A stretch of 64,000 bases of DNA from an uncultured Blautia sp. (GCA_934408705.1 CAKRVL010000003.1:1-64000), one strand, 5' to 3'; counted from the first letter of the stretch, positions 1 through 8,502 are shown. Program-made: numbers and translations. The notes: a model not told the origin generated them from the sequence alone.

Positions 1-407
1 TCTCCCGGCTGAAGAGGAGCATCCAGATTTACTTTTGCGATTGCAGCTCTTGCAAGGATCACTGCCTTTAAGGTAGCTTCTTCCATATCCTTGTGGATCC
101 AGGAGCAATGCTCACGAATATTTGCAATTTCAACCATATATGGGTTTAAGCCCGCTTTCTCTGCTGCTTTACGGAAAGTAGCCTCATGCATACGCGGGGA
201 ACAGGAACAGACTACGATTCCTGTCAGATTTTTCTCGTGGATGGCACTAATGATCTTGGCCTGTCCAGCCTCAGAACACATATACTGATAGTCTTCTGCA
301 TGAACAACGCCCGGCTCTTTTGCTGCCATTTCTACAACTTTTTTTACATCAACTGTGGCTGCAATATTGGTACCACAATGACATACAAATACACCTATTC
401 TCTGCAC
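1..407 (-). CDS. hdrA: HdrA-like subunit (N-terminal part, cut by window edge)
   Basis: The visible 135 residues open with a VCHCGTNI motif and continue with a CSCSPRMHE stretch, which matches the N-terminus of CoB-CoM heterodisulfide reductase iron-sulfur subunit A. HdrA carries FAD and iron-sulfur clusters and is the flavin-based electron-bifurcating subunit of Hdr complexes; the FAD part lies outside the window. The start is a GTG whose ribosome binding site AGGAGG (418-423) abuts the hdrC stop codon. It is the last visible gene of ldh-hdrB-hdrC-hdrA. In bacteria without methanogen cofactors the physiological disulfide or other acceptor is unknown. Confidence 0.85.
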   Translation of the reverse strand, partial: MQRIGVFVCHCGTNIAATVDVKKVVEMAAKEPGVVHAEDYQYMCSEAGQAKIISAIHEKNLTGIVVCSCSPRMHEATFRKAAEKAGLNPYMVEIANIREHCSWIHKDMEEATLKAVILARAAIAKVNLDAPLQPG

Positions 408-414
408 CAGTTTC

Positions 415-816
415 TTACCTCCTGTATCTTCTGAATGCACTTACAAGCAGCTGCTGAGGTGTTTCCTCGTCAAGCAGCTCCGGGATCTCATCTGCTTCCA
501 GATAATTTTGTCCACGCTCACGGACAACAAGCTGTCTGGCTGCATCGATCAGTTTTCCCGGTTTTACATCTCTTGGGCAGCGCTCCACGCATGCAAAGCA
601 GGAAAGGCATTTCCAAAGAGATTTTGACTGTGCCAGTGCCTCGATATCGCCGTTCTGTACATAAGTTACAAACTGGTGAGGTTTGATATCCATCTCATTA
701 AATGCAGGACAGGTTGCGGAGCATTTTCCGCATTTCATACATTTCAGGGGATTTACTCCGGAAATCTCTTTGATTCTTTCTGCTGCATTTTCTGTATTTC
801 CATATGTATAAGCCAT
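415..816 (-). CDS. hdrC: HdrC-like 4Fe-4S subunit
   Basis: A 133-residue ferredoxin-like protein with two complete 4Fe-4S motifs, C26-C29-C32-C36 and C70-C73-C76-C80, each ending in Cys-Pro. This is the size and spacing of heterodisulfide reductase subunit C, which passes electrons between HdrA and HdrB. The ATG overlaps the hdrB stop codon (TAATG), with a GGAGG site just upstream, so translation is probably coupled. No membrane segment or signal peptide is seen, which fits a soluble cytoplasmic HdrABC complex. Confidence 0.88.
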   Translation of the reverse strand: MAYTYGNTENAAERIKEISGVNPLKCMKCGKCSATCPAFNEMDIKPHQFVTYVQNGDIEALAQSKSLWKCLSCFACVERCPRDVKPGKLIDAARQLVVRERGQNYLEADEIPELLDEETPQQLLVSAFRRYRR

Positions 817-1610
817 TACTTTGACACCTCCTCTTTTACTCCAAGAGCCTCTGCAAGAAGCTCTGTGAAATAATATACAGGGAGAGCACCGTTTCCGTTC
901 TTTTTCAGGTTATACATGCAAAGAGGACAGGCTGTGATCAGCATATCAGCCTCAAAGCCATTTGCGCTGTCCATGATCTTTTCACACATATTCTGTGCCA
1001 TCTCTTTTTCTTTCAGGGAAATGTAGCCGCCGCAGCATTCATTACGATATGGGTAAACAACCGGCTCAGCACCAAGCGCACGGATGAAGTCCTCCATGAT
1101 GGTTGGATTCTCCGGATTATCAAATGCCATGATCTTGCCAGGTCTTAAAAGAAGGCAGCCGTAATATGCAGCGATTTTTTTGCCTGTTAAAGGATTTACT
1201 ACTTTTTTGCTGAGTTCATCAAATCCCACTTTATCACGGAGTACCTCCAGATAATGAAGGACATTTGTCTCTCCTTCATATGGAGCATCCAGTTTCAGAT
1301 AATTGTTTGCTCTTGTACGAATATCGTCCACATTTTTCATGTCGTCATTCACACGTTTGAGTACATGATGACAGGCTGAACAGACGGTGATCAGATCCTG
1401 TCCTTTTTCTTTTGCGTCATTTAAAGCACGGACGGAAGAAAGCTTGGTTGCAATCTCGTCACTGCCAAGAGGATATACCCCACCGCAGCACTGCCAGTCT
1501 TTAATCTCTTCCATTTCGAAGCCCAGTGCTTTTGCAGAAACTCTGGCATATGCATCCAGATCTTTCGCTTTATTCTTCAGGGTACATCCCGGATAATAAC
1601 TGTACTTCAT
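816..1610 (-). CDS. hdrB: HdrB-like CCG-domain subunit
   Basis: 264 residues with two CCG domains (CCGGVYP then CSACH; CCGGYIS then CPLC). In HdrB each CCG motif binds a noncubane 4Fe-4S cluster that reduces a disulfide. A longer reading frame begins at a TTG at 1628, but the ATG at 1610 gives the expected start MKYSYYPGC and has GGAAAGGA about ten bases upstream. It begins 21 bases after the ldh stop and overlaps hdrC. All CCG cysteines look intact. The substrate in this organism is not evident from the sequence. Confidence 0.88.
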   Translation of the reverse strand: MKYSYYPGCTLKNKAKDLDAYARVSAKALGFEMEEIKDWQCCGGVYPLGSDEIATKLSSVRALNDAKEKGQDLITVCSACHHVLKRVNDDMKNVDDIRTRANNYLKLDAPYEGETNVLHYLEVLRDKVGFDELSKKVVNPLTGKKIAAYYGCLLLRPGKIMAFDNPENPTIMEDFIRALGAEPVVYPYRNECCGGYISLKEKEMAQNMCEKIMDSANGFEADMLITACPLCMYNLKKNGNGALPVYYFTELLAEALGVKEEVSK

Positions 1611-1631
1611 GCTTTTTTTCCTTTCCAATTC

Positions 1632-2579
1632 TTACAATTCGATCTGCGCGATGACTTCTTTTAATGCATCTGCACTCTTCTTCAGAAGGGCAACTTCTTC
1701 TTTGTTCATACGCATTTTAACTTTTCCCTGGATTCCATTTGGACCTACAAGGGTGAGGGTGCTCAGACATACGTCATCAATTCCATACTCACCATGAAGC
1801 ATAGAGGACACTGTTGCAATAGAATCAGAAGCAGACAGGATCAGACCTACCAGCTGGCATACAGTTGCTGATACTGCGTAGAAGGTTGCGCCTTTCTTTG
1901 CAATAACCTGTCCGCCGGATTTCTGCACATACTCAAGCATAGCCTCTTTATCCAGTGGCTTCACATCTTTACCATGTGCTTTCATTTCTTCATAATATTC
2001 ATCTGTGTTGAGTCCGGAAATATAAGCACCTGTCCATGGAATAAAGGAGGTGTCGCCATGCTCACCGAAAACGTAAGCGTGGATATTTCCCTGAGCAACC
2101 TTGAAGTGTTCGGAAAGTCCGTAACGAAGTCTTGCAGTATCAAGAATAGTTCCGGATCCCATGATCTGATTCTCCGGAAGTCCGGAAATCTTGGTAAACA
2201 CGTAAGTCATAATATCTACCGGATTGCTTACGATGATATACTTTGCATTCGGAGCTTCTTTTACGATCTGAGGAGTAATGCTCTTCAGGATATTTACATT
2301 TGTCTGGGTAAGTTCAATTCTGGTCTGGCCAGGCTTACGGGCAATTCCGGATGTAATGATCACGATATCAGAATCCTTTGCATCTGCGTAGTCTCCCGCA
2401 ACCAGAGATACAGGACTTCTAAAGCAGGTTCCCTGCTCGATATCCATAACCTCTCCCTCTACTTTTTCCTTGTTGATGTCGATCAGAACGATCTGGGAAG
2501 CAATTTCATCATGTGCCAGTGTATAGGCGATTGTAGATCCAACGCTTCCTGCTCCAATAATAGTAATTTTGCTGCTCAT
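1632..2579 (-). CDS. ldh: L-lactate/malate-type dehydrogenase
   Basis: 315 residues of the LDH/MDH superfamily, NAD-dependent. Visible are the Rossmann GAGSVG motif (10-15), Asp34 that should bind the NAD ribose, Asp147/Arg150 and the catalytic pair in GEHGDT (His174). Annotated relatives are called L-lactate dehydrogenase. The residue that decides substrate, glutamine in most lactate dehydrogenases (the QKPGETR loop), is Arg81 here (ARKPGQTR), which is the malate dehydrogenase choice. The start ATG has AAAGGAG six bases upstream. It is the first gene of the operon with hdrBCA, behind an extended -10 promoter and a Rex-like operator. Confidence 0.88.
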   Translation of the reverse strand: MSSKITIIGAGSVGSTIAYTLAHDEIASQIVLIDINKEKVEGEVMDIEQGTCFRSPVSLVAGDYADAKDSDIVIITSGIARKPGQTRIELTQTNVNILKSITPQIVKEAPNAKYIIVSNPVDIMTYVFTKISGLPENQIMGSGTILDTARLRYGLSEHFKVAQGNIHAYVFGEHGDTSFIPWTGAYISGLNTDEYYEEMKAHGKDVKPLDKEAMLEYVQKSGGQVIAKKGATFYAVSATVCQLVGLILSASDSIATVSSMLHGEYGIDDVCLSTLTLVGPNGIQGKVKMRMNKEEVALLKKSADALKEVIAQIEL

Positions 2580-2607
2580 AATAAACTCCTTTCATGGGGT
2601 TTGTGGG

Positions 2608-2613
2608 ATTATA
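2608..2613 (-). promoter_or_regulatory. Extended -10 promoter of ldh-hdrBCA
   Basis: Reads TGGTATAAT on the minus strand, a perfect -10 with the upstream TG of an extended -10 element. The -35 (around 2631-2636) is poor, which is usual for this class. Transcription should begin about 20 bases before the ldh start. Confidence 0.55.
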
Positions 2614-2685
2614 CCAACATTCACATCTGTTTCATTCATTTTACGTGGTTTTTATTGGTATTCCCTGTGGATTGTCCTTTGTTTT

Positions 2686-2703
2686 TTGTCTATTTTTTAA
2701 CAA
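2686..2703. promoter_or_regulatory. Candidate Rex operator upstream of ldh
   Basis: TTGTCTATTTTTTAACAA has one perfect and one five-of-seven half site of the Rex consensus TTGTTAA-N4-TTAACAA with exact 18-base length. Rex senses NADH/NAD and represses fermentation genes such as ldh in Gram-positives. It lies about 73 bp upstream of the -10, farther than a simple blocking repressor usually sits. Confidence 0.42.
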
Positions 2704-2837
2704 TCACAGTTAGAAAAAAAGCGGCCAAAACTTTATTTTCTGCCTTATGACATGGCCTAAACCAGAAACACAGACTATTTTTTCCCTGTTTTTCTGGGTT
2801 AAGTCATGTCAAATCCTGCTTATTTACAAATAAAACT

Positions 2838-2866
2838 TAACAAAAGGACAGTTTTCCTTTTTGTCT
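2838..2866 (-). terminator. Hairpin downstream of the HD gene
   Basis: Arms ACAAAAGGA and TCCTTTTTGT form a stem of about nine pairs; the minus-strand continuation is U-rich but interrupted. It probably ends transcription of the HD-domain gene, at moderate certainty because of the weak tail. Confidence 0.4.
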
Positions 2867-3020
2867 CCGCATAAAATATTGGTTTTCTCCGCTTTCAATA
2901 AGATACCATACTGATAATCTTTTAACAACATTTTTTTGAATTTTTTTCTCAGTTTTAAGTTTTCTACATATTACACAAATATTCTTTTACTGTTTTGTGT
3001 ATTTTGTCTTTATGCCTTTT

Positions 3021-3677
3021 TTATAAAACTTTACGTCCATTCACAGTAAGTTTAAATGTAGTTTGCAGAACCTCTGCTGATTTTCTGCAAAGCATCATTC
3101 TCTCCAGAAAAATCTCAAAGTAATCATACATGGAGCAGATGCTTTCATCTACCTGAAGGTTTAACGCCAGCACTGATTTATCTCTTTCAATTTTCAGCTT
3201 GGATTCTGTAACTGCATAATTCACACGATCATGTATATCATAAGCAGAGCTTTCTTTCTGACGTACTCTGCTTCTCCTTACATCTGTCTTGTCTGCGATA
3301 ATCAATGCCGCAGAAACAATATCCTCCGGGCTTCCTGTAGATTCATCGTGGTTTCCGATTGCAGAGACAATTGTGATTCTGTCTTCCAGAGGCATGTTGG
3401 TTTCCTTCAGAAGATCGTTTGCAAGCAAAGCGCCATATTCTGCATGATGATTCCTGTTGATCGCATTTCCAATATCATGCATATATCCGGCTATTTTGGC
3501 CAGCTCCACTTCGTGTTTAGGATATTCCAATCTTTCCAGAATTTTTCCTGCCCTTTGCGAAACCTGTATACAATGCGCCTTAGAATGGTCTGTATATCCC
3601 AGCAGTCCCAGATTGGCATCTCCTTTTTTCAGATATGCGTTTATTTCTTTATTATTCAAAATTTCTTTATATTTCAA
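3021..3677 (-). CDS. HD-domain phosphohydrolase
   Basis: 218 residues of the metal-dependent HD superfamily. The motifs H..HD..D are visible: HSKAH near residue 31, GYMHDIGN with the adjacent His-Asp near 67, NHHAEYG, and NHDE. The start is a TTG with AAAGGAG eleven bases upstream; no ATG is available nearby. Members hydrolyse phosphates from nucleotides or act on (p)ppGpp or cyclic dinucleotides, and this one cannot be assigned more precisely. It stands alone between the ldh operon and two unknown membrane proteins. Confidence 0.75.
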   Translation of the reverse strand: MKYKEILNNKEINAYLKKGDANLGLLGYTDHSKAHCIQVSQRAGKILERLEYPKHEVELAKIAGYMHDIGNAINRNHHAEYGALLANDLLKETNMPLEDRITIVSAIGNHDESTGSPEDIVSAALIIADKTDVRRSRVRQKESSAYDIHDRVNYAVTESKLKIERDKSVLALNLQVDESICSMYDYFEIFLERMMLCRKSAEVLQTTFKLTVNGRKVL

Positions 3678-3788
3678 GTGTATTCTTTCTCCTTTTTCTT
3701 CTTTAAAGTTCTTTTTCAGGATAATTGTAGTTAAGCAAAAACATATTATTGTCTTAAAAATGTAAAATTTTATTTAAATATTTAAAAG

Positions 3789-3836
3789 AAGGAAGCACCT
3801 GTCTGCTACAATTCGACAAGTGCTTCCTTTTTTGTA
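3789..3836 (-). terminator. Bidirectional terminator
   Basis: Arms AAGGAAGCAC and GTGCTTCCTT form a ten-pair stem with an inner CTGTC/GACA contact, and a T-rich tail on both strands. On the minus strand it follows the 3910-4368 gene. Confidence 0.75.
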
Positions 3837-3909
3837 TACTTCTTTAACCTGTTTAAAAATACTACAAATAGTTTTTCTTAAAATTAAAAGAAATTCATCA
3901 GCGCATTTC

Positions 3910-4368
3910 TTAGTCACCATTAAAAAATTTATCTATTTTTCTTTTCCAGTCACCCTTTTGTTTTACATGATCATCTTCTGTTATTTTTACTTCTGTTCTT
4001 CCGGTTTTCTTTACATCCGAAACCGATTTTTCATACTTAAAACCATAGCGATCAATTAAAGCGACTGTAAATGTATCGTATTCATCATACGCATCTGATA
4101 TTTTTATTAATACTGTATTCTCATTTGGATTTTTTCTTTTCTCAATTTCGGTTCCCTCACCAATAGTAACATAAATTTCATTAATAACCTGGTCTGTTGC
4201 GTTGATAATAGTCAGGTAACGGTCATCCTTACTTTTCTCAGCTTTCTCGATGGTTACTTTCTCATCTTTTTTATCAGAAACACGGGGTAGTATTACAAAC
4301 TTTAACAATAAGCCAACTCCCAGAATAATAACAGCCCCACATCCCAGCCATATCCATACTTTTTTCAT
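3910..4368 (-). CDS. Membrane-anchored protein of unknown function
   Basis: 152 residues with one N-terminal transmembrane segment (about 5-27) and a hydrophilic extracytoplasmic part rich in Lys, Glu and Asp. No family was recognised. The central part (about 50-120) looks like a small beta-rich domain. It is preceded by a good ribosome binding site (AAAAGGGAGAGG) and lies 36 bases downstream of another unknown membrane protein, so the two are probably cotranscribed and may act together. Confidence 0.6.
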   Translation of the reverse strand: MKKVWIWLGCGAVIILGVGLLLKFVILPRVSDKKDEKVTIEKAEKSKDDRYLTIINATDQVINEIYVTIGEGTEIEKRKNPNENTVLIKISDAYDEYDTFTVALIDRYGFKYEKSVSDVKKTGRTEVKITEDDHVKQKGDWKRKIDKFFNGD

Positions 4369-4404
4369 TTTCCTCTCCCTTTTACTTATCAGGGTTTCCT
4401 CTGT

Positions 4405-5358
4405 TTATACCTTTCTTTCTGAATTTTTCTTCTTAAAATGTAACTTTTTACTTTTTTTATTTTCTTCCGGTGGACGCGGCACATTCTCCTCTTCTGTTAA
4501 ATTTTTTTTCTGATTCTGAGCTTCTATTTTAGATTTATATAAGTTACTTACTGTACTTTCTATTTTTCTGCTATATTGTCCTGCCCTATTCTTTATTTCC
4601 AGACCTTCTCTTTCAGCCTCGGAAATATCATTTTTCAAATAGCTTATCTGTGCGTTCAAAGATTTACGATAAAATGGCCAAGCAGCCACAACTAATGGTT
4701 CAGTTTTCAAATATAGAATAATTCCAATAAATCCAGACAACACATATACGATTCCCCAAATGCCCATAGCTTCATTAACAATTGACAATTTAGCCAGTGC
4801 GCATACCACCACTAGGCCAAGGCTTATCACGCTCACAAGCTTTACTCCCAACCATGACAATAAAATAGCAACAATCAAGAGTATTTTAGAATCAAAAGAA
4901 AAAAGTTCTTTTCCAAAAATTTTAAATTCATTTGTTCCTAAAAATATTTGAATCAAAGATGCCAATAGCATCAGAACCAATATGCATACTACAATCTCAC
5001 GTATTGATTCCAGTACATTCTTAAAACCCTTTATACGCACAACATACGCTGAATAAATAAACACCGCATACATCATCGAAATCATATCTGGTCTTATAGA
5101 TACTGTAGAATGACCATTTTTCCATCCCACAAAAGATAACAGAATGGCCACCAGCAGAAAAAGAATTAAACAAGGTGTACCCTTTCTCTTAATGACTTTC
5201 CCTGTATATACTTCTCCAACACACTTGAATTCTTCTGCAAACATTTCACTTGCAATCTGTTGTGCTTCCTCTTCCGTTCCAGAAGGCGCATTTACGACAT
5301 AACTTTTATCATGTTCTGTTGCTACTGTGCCCCCTGCATGTACTAAAAACTGAGACAT
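4405..5358 (-). CDS. Multi-spanning membrane protein of unknown function
   Basis: 317 residues. A soluble N-terminal part of about 60 residues is followed by about six hydrophobic segments (roughly 64-82, 90-108, 120-140, 154-170, 172-192, 197-217), then a charged, coiled-coil-like region (about 235-290) and a Lys/Glu-rich tail. I do not recognise the family. It starts 35 bases after pepT, so it may be read from the pepT promoter. The pair with the downstream single-span protein looks accessory beside its metabolic neighbours. Confidence 0.6.
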   Translation of the reverse strand: MSQFLVHAGGTVATEHDKSYVVNAPSGTEEEAQQIASEMFAEEFKCVGEVYTGKVIKRKGTPCLILFLLVAILLSFVGWKNGHSTVSIRPDMISMMYAVFIYSAYVVRIKGFKNVLESIREIVVCILVLMLLASLIQIFLGTNEFKIFGKELFSFDSKILLIVAILLSWLGVKLVSVISLGLVVVCALAKLSIVNEAMGIWGIVYVLSGFIGIILYLKTEPLVVAAWPFYRKSLNAQISYLKNDISEAEREGLEIKNRAGQYSRKIESTVSNLYKSKIEAQNQKKNLTEEENVPRPPEENKKSKKLHFKKKNSERKV

Positions 5359-5393
5359 TTTCTCATTTCTCCTTTGTATTTCAAGCTTGTCCT

Positions 5394-6608
5394 TCAGGCA
5401 TACAGCTTCACAATATTTTTCAGATTCTCCACTGCATAATCCATACCTTCTACCGTAATATGCTCACATGGACCATGGAATGCATATCCACCGGTTCCAA
5501 GGTTCGGGCAGGGAAGTCCCATGAAGGAAAGTCTTGCTCCGTCTGTACCACCACGGATAGCTACAGTCTCCGGATTCAGCCCTGACTGCTGCACAGCCTT
5601 CTTCGCATTGTCGATCAGGTGCATACATGGCTCGATCATCTCTTTCATATTGCGATACTGCTCTTTCATAGTGAGAGTCACAGTACCTTCGCCATATTTT
5701 TCATTGAGGAGCTTGGCAATATGTCTCATCATCTCCTGACGGCAGGCAAACATGGCGCTGTCGTGATCACGGATAATATACTCAAGGCTTGCAGATGACA
5801 CATCACCGCTCATCTCGCAGAGATGGAAAAATCCCTCATACTCTTCTGTATTAGCCGGAGTATCTCCTGATGGCAGCATATTGTTAAATTCCATAGCAAC
5901 CAGAGCTGCATTGATCATGGTATTCTTACTGCTGCCCGGATGTACGGAAAAGCCTTTGATCTTAACTTTGGCACCGGCTGCATTGAAATTCTCATATTCA
6001 ATTTCATTCTCAGCACCGCCATCCACTGTGTATGCAAAATCCGCTCCGAATCCCTCTACATCAAAAAAATCTGCTCCGCAGCCAACTTCTTCATCCGGAG
6101 TAAAACCAATGCATATTTTTCCGTGGGGAATATTTTCTGTAATGATCTGCTCTGCCATAGTCATGATCTCAGCCACACCTGCTTTGTCATCAGCACCAAG
6201 AAGTGTGGTGCCATCTGTAGTGATCAGCGTTCTCCCTTTCAGAGCTGCCAGATGTGGAAAATCCTTCAGTGTAAGGGTATATTCGCTCTCTCCCAGCTTC
6301 ACATCTCCTCCGTCATAATCCGGGATGATCTGGGGATTTACATTTTCTCCTGAGAAATCAGGTGCTGTGTCCATATGTGCAATAAAGCCAAGAGCAGGCT
6401 TATCTTCCAGACCTTTTGTCGCCGGGATCACACCATAGACATAGCATTTATCATCAATGCGCACATCCTGAACTCCTATTTTTTTCAATTCCTCTGCCAG
6501 TTGATTTCCAAGATCAAACTGACGACTTGTGGATGGCACATTCTCCTGCTCATCCTCGCTTGTGGTATAAACCTTTACATAGTCTAATAAACGTTCATAT
6601 GCTCGCAT
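5394..6608 (-). CDS. pepT: Peptidase T (tripeptide aminopeptidase)
   Basis: 404 residues, the normal length for PepT, a cytoplasmic di-zinc M20B exopeptidase that removes the N-terminal residue of tripeptides. The metal-binding and catalytic signatures are in order: AHMDTAPDFSG, GADDKAG, the PDEEVG general-base motif, and the C-terminal RGGTDG and YAFHGPCEH motifs. The ATG follows AAAGGAG. The upstream region carries the stem-loop element described at 6693-6887. Function is peptide use during fermentative growth. Confidence 0.95.
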   Translation of the reverse strand: MRAYERLLDYVKVYTTSEDEQENVPSTSRQFDLGNQLAEELKKIGVQDVRIDDKCYVYGVIPATKGLEDKPALGFIAHMDTAPDFSGENVNPQIIPDYDGGDVKLGESEYTLTLKDFPHLAALKGRTLITTDGTTLLGADDKAGVAEIMTMAEQIITENIPHGKICIGFTPDEEVGCGADFFDVEGFGADFAYTVDGGAENEIEYENFNAAGAKVKIKGFSVHPGSSKNTMINAALVAMEFNNMLPSGDTPANTEEYEGFFHLCEMSGDVSSASLEYIIRDHDSAMFACRQEMMRHIAKLLNEKYGEGTVTLTMKEQYRNMKEMIEPCMHLIDNAKKAVQQSGLNPETVAIRGGTDGARLSFMGLPCPNLGTGGYAFHGPCEHITVEGMDYAVENLKNIVKLYA

Positions 6609-6692
6609 TTTGATTTTCTCCTTTTACCTGCTTATTTTTTCAGATGCCGGGAATTACCGCAGTATCTGATTTTCTTTTTTGACCTTTTGTCT

Positions 6693-6887
6693 CTGGTATC
6701 ATCATATGATGATACCAGCGGATTGTTTCGTGCGTTGCACTCCCACAATCCTACCCAATATTCGCATATCGTGAAGCATACACTCCACTTTTATGCTCAT
6801 ATTGGGGCGGGTTTCAAGGTCATTTTCCCACCTTTGTGCAAGCACAGGTGGGGGAATGACCTTTTTCCCCTGGTATCATCATATGAT
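6693..6887. repeat. Stem-loop cluster bounded by 18-bp direct repeats
   Basis: CTGGTATCATCATATGAT occurs at 6693-6710 and again at 6870-6887. The first copy is half of a perfect 26-bp palindrome (6693-6718). Between the repeats are three consecutive hairpins: GGATTGT/ACAATCC (6720-6751), CCCAATAT/ATATTGGG with an inner GCATA/TATGC (6754-6806), and AAGGTCATT/AATGACCTT with an inner CCCACCT/AGGTGGG (6816-6863). The second repeat touches the hydrogenase stop codon. It could be a small non-autonomous mobile element, a structured RNA, or a set of terminators; nothing in the window decides. Confidence 0.6.
6816..6863. terminator. Strong hairpin after the hydrogenase gene
   Basis: Stem AAGGTCATT/AATGACCTT plus CCCACCT/AGGTGGG. 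The T run (CTTTTTC) lies on the plus-strand side only; on the minus strand, where the hydrogenase is read, no U tract follows. It may therefore work as an mRNA 3' end stabiliser rather than a classical terminator. Confidence 0.45.
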
Positions 6888-6888
6888 T

Positions 6889-8400
6889 TTATAACTCTTC
6901 CAGTCTTTCCAATTCTCCGCCAAATGAAGTATCCATGCATTCCTCAAAAGATGCTTCCTTCTTCATCTTCTCCAGTGCTATCCCAGCTTTCTTTACAGTC
7001 TGCACAGTTCCGGCTCCTGCAATGCAGCCGCCTGGACATGCCATGCCCTCCAGAAGATAACCATTATATTTGCCTGCTTTGGCAGCCATCATCATTTTTT
7101 TACACTCCTGAAGTCCATTAGCACTGACTACCTTCACTTCCCGTTCCGGATCCATACGCTTCACAGCTTTCACAACAGCTGCCGCAACACCGCCACTGGC
7201 AGCGAAGCCTCGGCCGTCACTACTTGCCTGAGTAAGAGGCTCTTCCTCTGGAATACTGGAAAAATCAACATTCTTTGCGTCAAACATACCTTTCACTTCT
7301 TCAAATGTAAGAACAAAATCCACATAGCTTCGAATGGATTTGCGGCTTGCCTCCAGCTTCTTAGCCGCACATGGCCCTACAAAGACAATCTTACATTCCG
7401 GCTCCTGCTGCTTCAGAAGTCTGGCAGTCAATACCATAGGTGTAAGTGCCATAGAAATACAGTTTTCAAACTGGGGGAACATCTTTTTTGCCATTACAGA
7501 CCAGGCAGGGCAGCAGGATGTTCCCATAAATGGGATCTTCTCCGGTACTTCTGCCATGAAATCCTTAGCCTCTTCAATGGTACAAAGGTCTGCACCCACT
7601 GCAACCTCTTTAATGTCAGTAAAGCCAAGTGCCCTGAAAGCTCCGCGAAGCTGGGTATTCTTCAGTTCCGGCTCAAACTGACCTGCCACAGCCGGTGCTA
7701 CAATGGCATAAACCGGCGTATCACTCTTCAATGCCATAATGGTCTGATAGATCTGACCTTTATCCACGATCGCACTGAAAGGACAGCTGACCAGACACAT
7801 TCCACAGGAAACACACTTGTCATAGTCGATTTCAGCTCTGCCATATTCATCAGAATGGATTGCATCCATTCCACAGGCTTTAGCACATGGGCGCTCCTGT
7901 TTAATGATCGCATTATAGGGACATGACTCCAGACATTTTCCACATTTGATACATTTTTCCTGATCGATCACAGAACGGCCATTTTCCATACGGATGGCAT
8001 CCTTCGGACAGACCTCCTGACATGGATGCTCCAGACAGCCCTGGCAGCCCTCCGTGACGATCACCCGCTTCTCTGGACAGGAGTTGCACGCAAATTTAAT
8101 AATATTAATAAGTGGCGGCTCATAATATTTTTCTTCAATTAAACTGGCCTCTACACCCTTGGAAATTGGTGCATGTTCAGAAATATTTCGAAGAGGCAGC
8201 CCCATTGCCACACGCAGTCTCTCCCCTACGATCGCCCTTTCCAGGAAAATACTGTCTCGATATGTGGCAATCTCTCCCGGAAGGATTTTGTATGGAAGAT
8301 CATCCATCTCCTTCTCAATATTGCCTTCATAAGCCAGACGGGCAATTTCAGTAAAAATCTGGTGTCTGATTTTTGTCTTAGATGAGTATAGTCCTCGCAT
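6889..8400 (-). CDS. Group B [FeFe] hydrogenase, monomeric
   Basis: About 503 residues. The N-terminal half has several ferredoxin-type cysteine clusters (around residues 107-133, 150-165, 174-209), and the C-terminal half is the H-cluster domain: L1 TSCCPAW with the proton-relay Cys, L2 GPCAAKKLE (Met-Pro-Cys of group A is Gly-Pro-Cys here) and L3 EGMACPGGC. These features match group B enzymes common in gut fermenters, which evolve hydrogen from reduced ferredoxin. Start chosen at the second Met (8400), which has AAGGAG eight bases upstream. Neighbours are a glycyl radical enzyme and its activase. No HydEFG maturase is in the window. Confidence 0.88.
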   Translation of the reverse strand: MRGLYSSKTKIRHQIFTEIARLAYEGNIEKEMDDLPYKILPGEIATYRDSIFLERAIVGERLRVAMGLPLRNISEHAPISKGVEASLIEEKYYEPPLINIIKFACNSCPEKRVIVTEGCQGCLEHPCQEVCPKDAIRMENGRSVIDQEKCIKCGKCLESCPYNAIIKQERPCAKACGMDAIHSDEYGRAEIDYDKCVSCGMCLVSCPFSAIVDKGQIYQTIMALKSDTPVYAIVAPAVAGQFEPELKNTQLRGAFRALGFTDIKEVAVGADLCTIEEAKDFMAEVPEKIPFMGTSCCPAWSVMAKKMFPQFENCISMALTPMVLTARLLKQQEPECKIVFVGPCAAKKLEASRKSIRSYVDFVLTFEEVKGMFDAKNVDFSSIPEEEPLTQASSDGRGFAASGGVAAAVVKAVKRMDPEREVKVVSANGLQECKKMMMAAKAGKYNGYLLEGMACPGGCIAGAGTVQTVKKAGIALEKMKKEASFEECMDTSFGGELERLEEL

Positions 8401-8502
8401 TCTCATTTCTCCTTATGCTGTTATTTTACACCAGCCAGATTTCACCGCGTTCAATCCAACTGTCTTTATAGGGTTCCTTTGCTCCTCCGCTTCATATTCT
8501 TT

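Larger units (their letters stand above)
2580..3020. other. AT-rich intergenic region between the HD gene and ldh
   Basis: No coding sequence was recognised. It holds the ldh promoter, the Rex-like site and the hairpin at 2838-2866. The remainder is T-rich low-complexity sequence; a few Rex half sites (TTAACAA near 2838 and 2925) occur without good partners. Confidence 0.6.

Noticed and set aside
1974-2750. 258-residue frame antisense to ldh
   Set aside because: Shadow of the ldh frame; ldh has complete catalytic motifs and a ribosome binding site.
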